Part shown: positions 5,855 to 6,911 of the stretch, one piece after another
Layout of the letters: every line of letters begins with the position of its first letter
How positions within the stretch are numbered: position 1 is the first letter of the stretch
Translations under genes and position numbers: made by a program
Origin: Candidatus Zixiibacteriota bacterium
GTDB taxonomy: Bacteria > Zixibacteria > MSB-5A5 > GN15 > PGXB01
NCBI GenBank assembly: GCA_026397495.1
Contig: JAPLUS010000173.1
Coordinates: 1 to 6,911, forward strand
Direction: 5' to 3'
DNA length: 6,911 nucleotides
Notes under the pieces: model-generated
Database searches by the model: none
Told to the model about the DNA's origin: nothing
The model's input: the letters and a program-made list of their open reading frames with translations, nothing else

Positions 5855-6504
5855 GGCTGAATCCCCTTTCGGGCCATAGCTTCCTGAGTGAAAATGGCCG
5901 AAACCAATTTTTCCGCAGAATCAATCTTAGGGTTTATTTTAAGAGCATTATCAATCATTTTTTCCGCTTCATTTCTTTTATACTGCAATTGAAGGAGAAT
6001 TTCTATTGTCTCGGTAACAAAATTTTCTTTCCCCTTATGCACCGAGGTAAGCGGTTGTTCTCCTTTAGCCAGCGCAAACCGGGCCATTTTTCCATATAAT
6101 TCGGCAATAGCTTTATCGGCCAACCGTCCTCCTATCCCCGGTAGGCGGGACAACGTGGCGGCATCTTTAGTTTCTATGGCAGTGGCAATTTCGCGGATGG
6201 GCAGGGTGAGGGATTTCAGTGCTTTCTTGACTCCTAATCCAGAGACAGTTGTAAAAAGTTGAAAGAATTCCTTATCAATCGGGTCGGTGAAGCCGACCAG
6301 CCTGGGGTAATGATAGCTTTTCTTATCGCCGGCCTCGATATAGTTGAGGGTATGCAAGAGAATTTCGGAGCTCTCGAACTGAGCTTCCTTAAGCCTGGCA
6401 TAGAGACCGGATGGAATCATCAATTCATAACAGAGGCCATTCAGTTCCAGGGTGACTGATTCCTCTGTTAAATGCTTAATCCTGCCGCAAATTTGCGATA
6501 TCAT
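5851..6504 (-). CDS. ruvA: Holliday junction DNA-binding protein RuvA (variant acidic-pin region)
   Basis: RuvA binds the four-way junction as a tetramer and recruits RuvB. From the start chosen here it is 217 residues, a little longer than the 203 of E. coli. Domain I (1-65) is the OB-fold with MISQICGRI and CYELMIPSGLY. Domain II holds two helix-hairpin-helix motifs: VSGLGVKKAL (87-96) and LPGIGGRLADKAIAEL (121-136). Domain III (about 165-217) is the RuvB-contacting helical domain after a polar linker. Two adjacent ATGs exist. The second (6504) is preferred, because RuvAs start MI and AAGGGG lies 5 nt before it but only 2 nt before the first (6507). The chosen start shares one base with the ruvC stop (TGATG); from 6507 it would be a four-base overlap. 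The stretch after the OB-fold (LNYIEAGDKKSYHYPRLVGF) is about 4-5 residues longer than in E. coli. Confidence 0.95.
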   Translation of the reverse strand: MISQICGRIKHLTEESVTLELNGLCYELMIPSGLYARLKEAQFESSEILLHTLNYIEAGDKKSYHYPRLVGFTDPIDKEFFQLFTTVSGLGVKKALKSLTLPIREIATAIETKDAATLSRLPGIGGRLADKAIAELYGKMARFALAKGEQPLTSVHKGKENFVTETIEILLQLQYKRNEAEKMIDNALKINPKIDSAEKLVSAIFTQEAMARKGIQP

Positions 6505-6911
6505 CATTTCCCCTTGACCAGAAGGGCATTATGATGGCAGAGAGCCACGGCCAGGGCATCGGCGGTATCGGGCGAGAATAATTCCTGTTTAAGTTTCAAT
6601 GTACTCCTGATCATTCTCTGCATCTGCAATTTGGTGGCCCGGCCATTCCCGGTAAGCGATTTTTTGATGCGGGTTGAAGCGTACGAGACAACCGGCACTC
6701 GATTTAAGGCCGCCTGCAGGAAAATCATTCCCCGGGCATGTCCCATAATAATGGCCGTCTTGGGATGAACATAATGAGAATATAATTCCTCAACCGCCAT
6801 ATAGTCGGGGTTAAATTGTTCTATAATTTTGCCGGTTTCCAAAAAGATCTCTTTAAGCTTCGTCTTAAATTCCAATATATCCTTCGTATTGACAACCCCG
6901 GCTTCAACAAT
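6504..6911 (-). CDS. ruvC: Holliday junction resolvase RuvC (5' end outside window)
   Basis: The frame is open to the window edge and gives 135 residues; about 25 N-terminal residues are missing, judging from alignment to E. coli RuvC. RuvC is the dimeric, Mg2+-dependent endonuclease that cuts Holliday junctions resolved by RuvAB. Three of the four catalytic acids are visible: the Glu in AVEEL (visible residue 41, equivalent to Glu66) and the two Asp in DTADALA (115 and 118, equivalent to Asp138 and Asp141). The first Asp, in the GIDPG motif, is off the edge. MGHARG and TGNGRATKLQMQRMI match the conserved core. A TTG at 6875 could be mistaken for the start, but RuvC-like sequence (VEAGVVNTK) continues upstream of it. 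The TGA at 6506-6504 overlaps ruvA, showing an operon in the order ruvC-ruvA-ruvB. Confidence 0.95.
   Translation of the reverse strand: MVEAGVVNTKDILEFKTKLKEIFLETGKIIEQFNPDYMAVEELYSHYVHPKTAIIMGHARGMIFLQAALNRVPVVSYASTRIKKSLTGNGRATKLQMQRMIRSTLKLKQELFSPDTADALAVALCHHNALLVKGK
6508..6515 (-). promoter_or_regulatory. Ribosome binding site that favours the second ATG of ruvA
   Basis: AAGGGGAA on the minus strand is directly followed by ATGATG. The AAGGGG core is 2 nt from the first ATG and 5 nt from the second. Normal spacing and the usual MI- beginning of RuvA both favour the second ATG at 6504. Confidence 0.5.

Noticed and set aside
6873..6875. TTG at 6875 as the start of ruvC
   Set aside because: The frame stays open to the window edge and encodes recognisable RuvC sequence (VEAGVVNTK). 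Starting at TTG would remove about 38 residues, including the first catalytic Asp.
1..6911. A hidden novel defence, CRISPR or mobile-cargo system
   Set aside because: I looked for regularly spaced repeats, reverse transcriptase, nuclease-helicase or toxin-antitoxin pairs and structured RNA. None is present apart from the partial insertion-sequence end and the housekeeping ruv operon.

Overview
This is an ordinary bacterial chromosomal window of moderate GC, dominated by minus-strand genes. A periplasmic OmpA-type peptidoglycan-binding protein implies a Gram-negative (diderm) cell. From memory, the RuvA and RuvC sequences resemble the variants found in Planctomycetes and some candidate phyla (the FCB/Zixibacteria area) more than those of Proteobacteria. 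That taxonomic hint is weak and unchecked.

Layout. At 1-134 (+) lies what looks like the right-hand end of an insertion sequence. It has the last 31 codons of an ORF whose stop falls in the first of two 20-bp near-identical repeats, and the second repeat ends in ...TTGACA. From 135 to 376 there is only a doubtful 60-aa minus-strand ORF and an inverted repeat. A GNAT-family acetyltransferase gene (377-940, minus, GTG start) follows, with its own candidate promoter at 979-1005. The 941-1169 spacer holds that promoter, a hairpin and a run of eight C. The gene at 1170-2750 (minus) encodes a secreted, helical-repeat plus coiled-coil plus OmpA-like protein. At 2875-4698 two EamA/DMT-family ten-helix transporter genes stand head to head with 24 bp between their annotated starts. 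After a convergent junction comes the Holliday-junction operon ruvC-ruvA-ruvB (6911 down to 4829, minus). Its genes overlap by 1-4 bases, and ruvC is cut by the window edge.

How the genes work together. Only the ruv genes form an evident functional unit: RuvA binds the four-way junction, RuvB is the AAA+ motor that drives branch migration, and RuvC cuts. The remaining genes look like independent envelope, transport and acetyltransferase functions. I see no CRISPR array, tRNA, rRNA, phage module or defence system. No previously undescribed system can be supported; the findings are small-scale observations.
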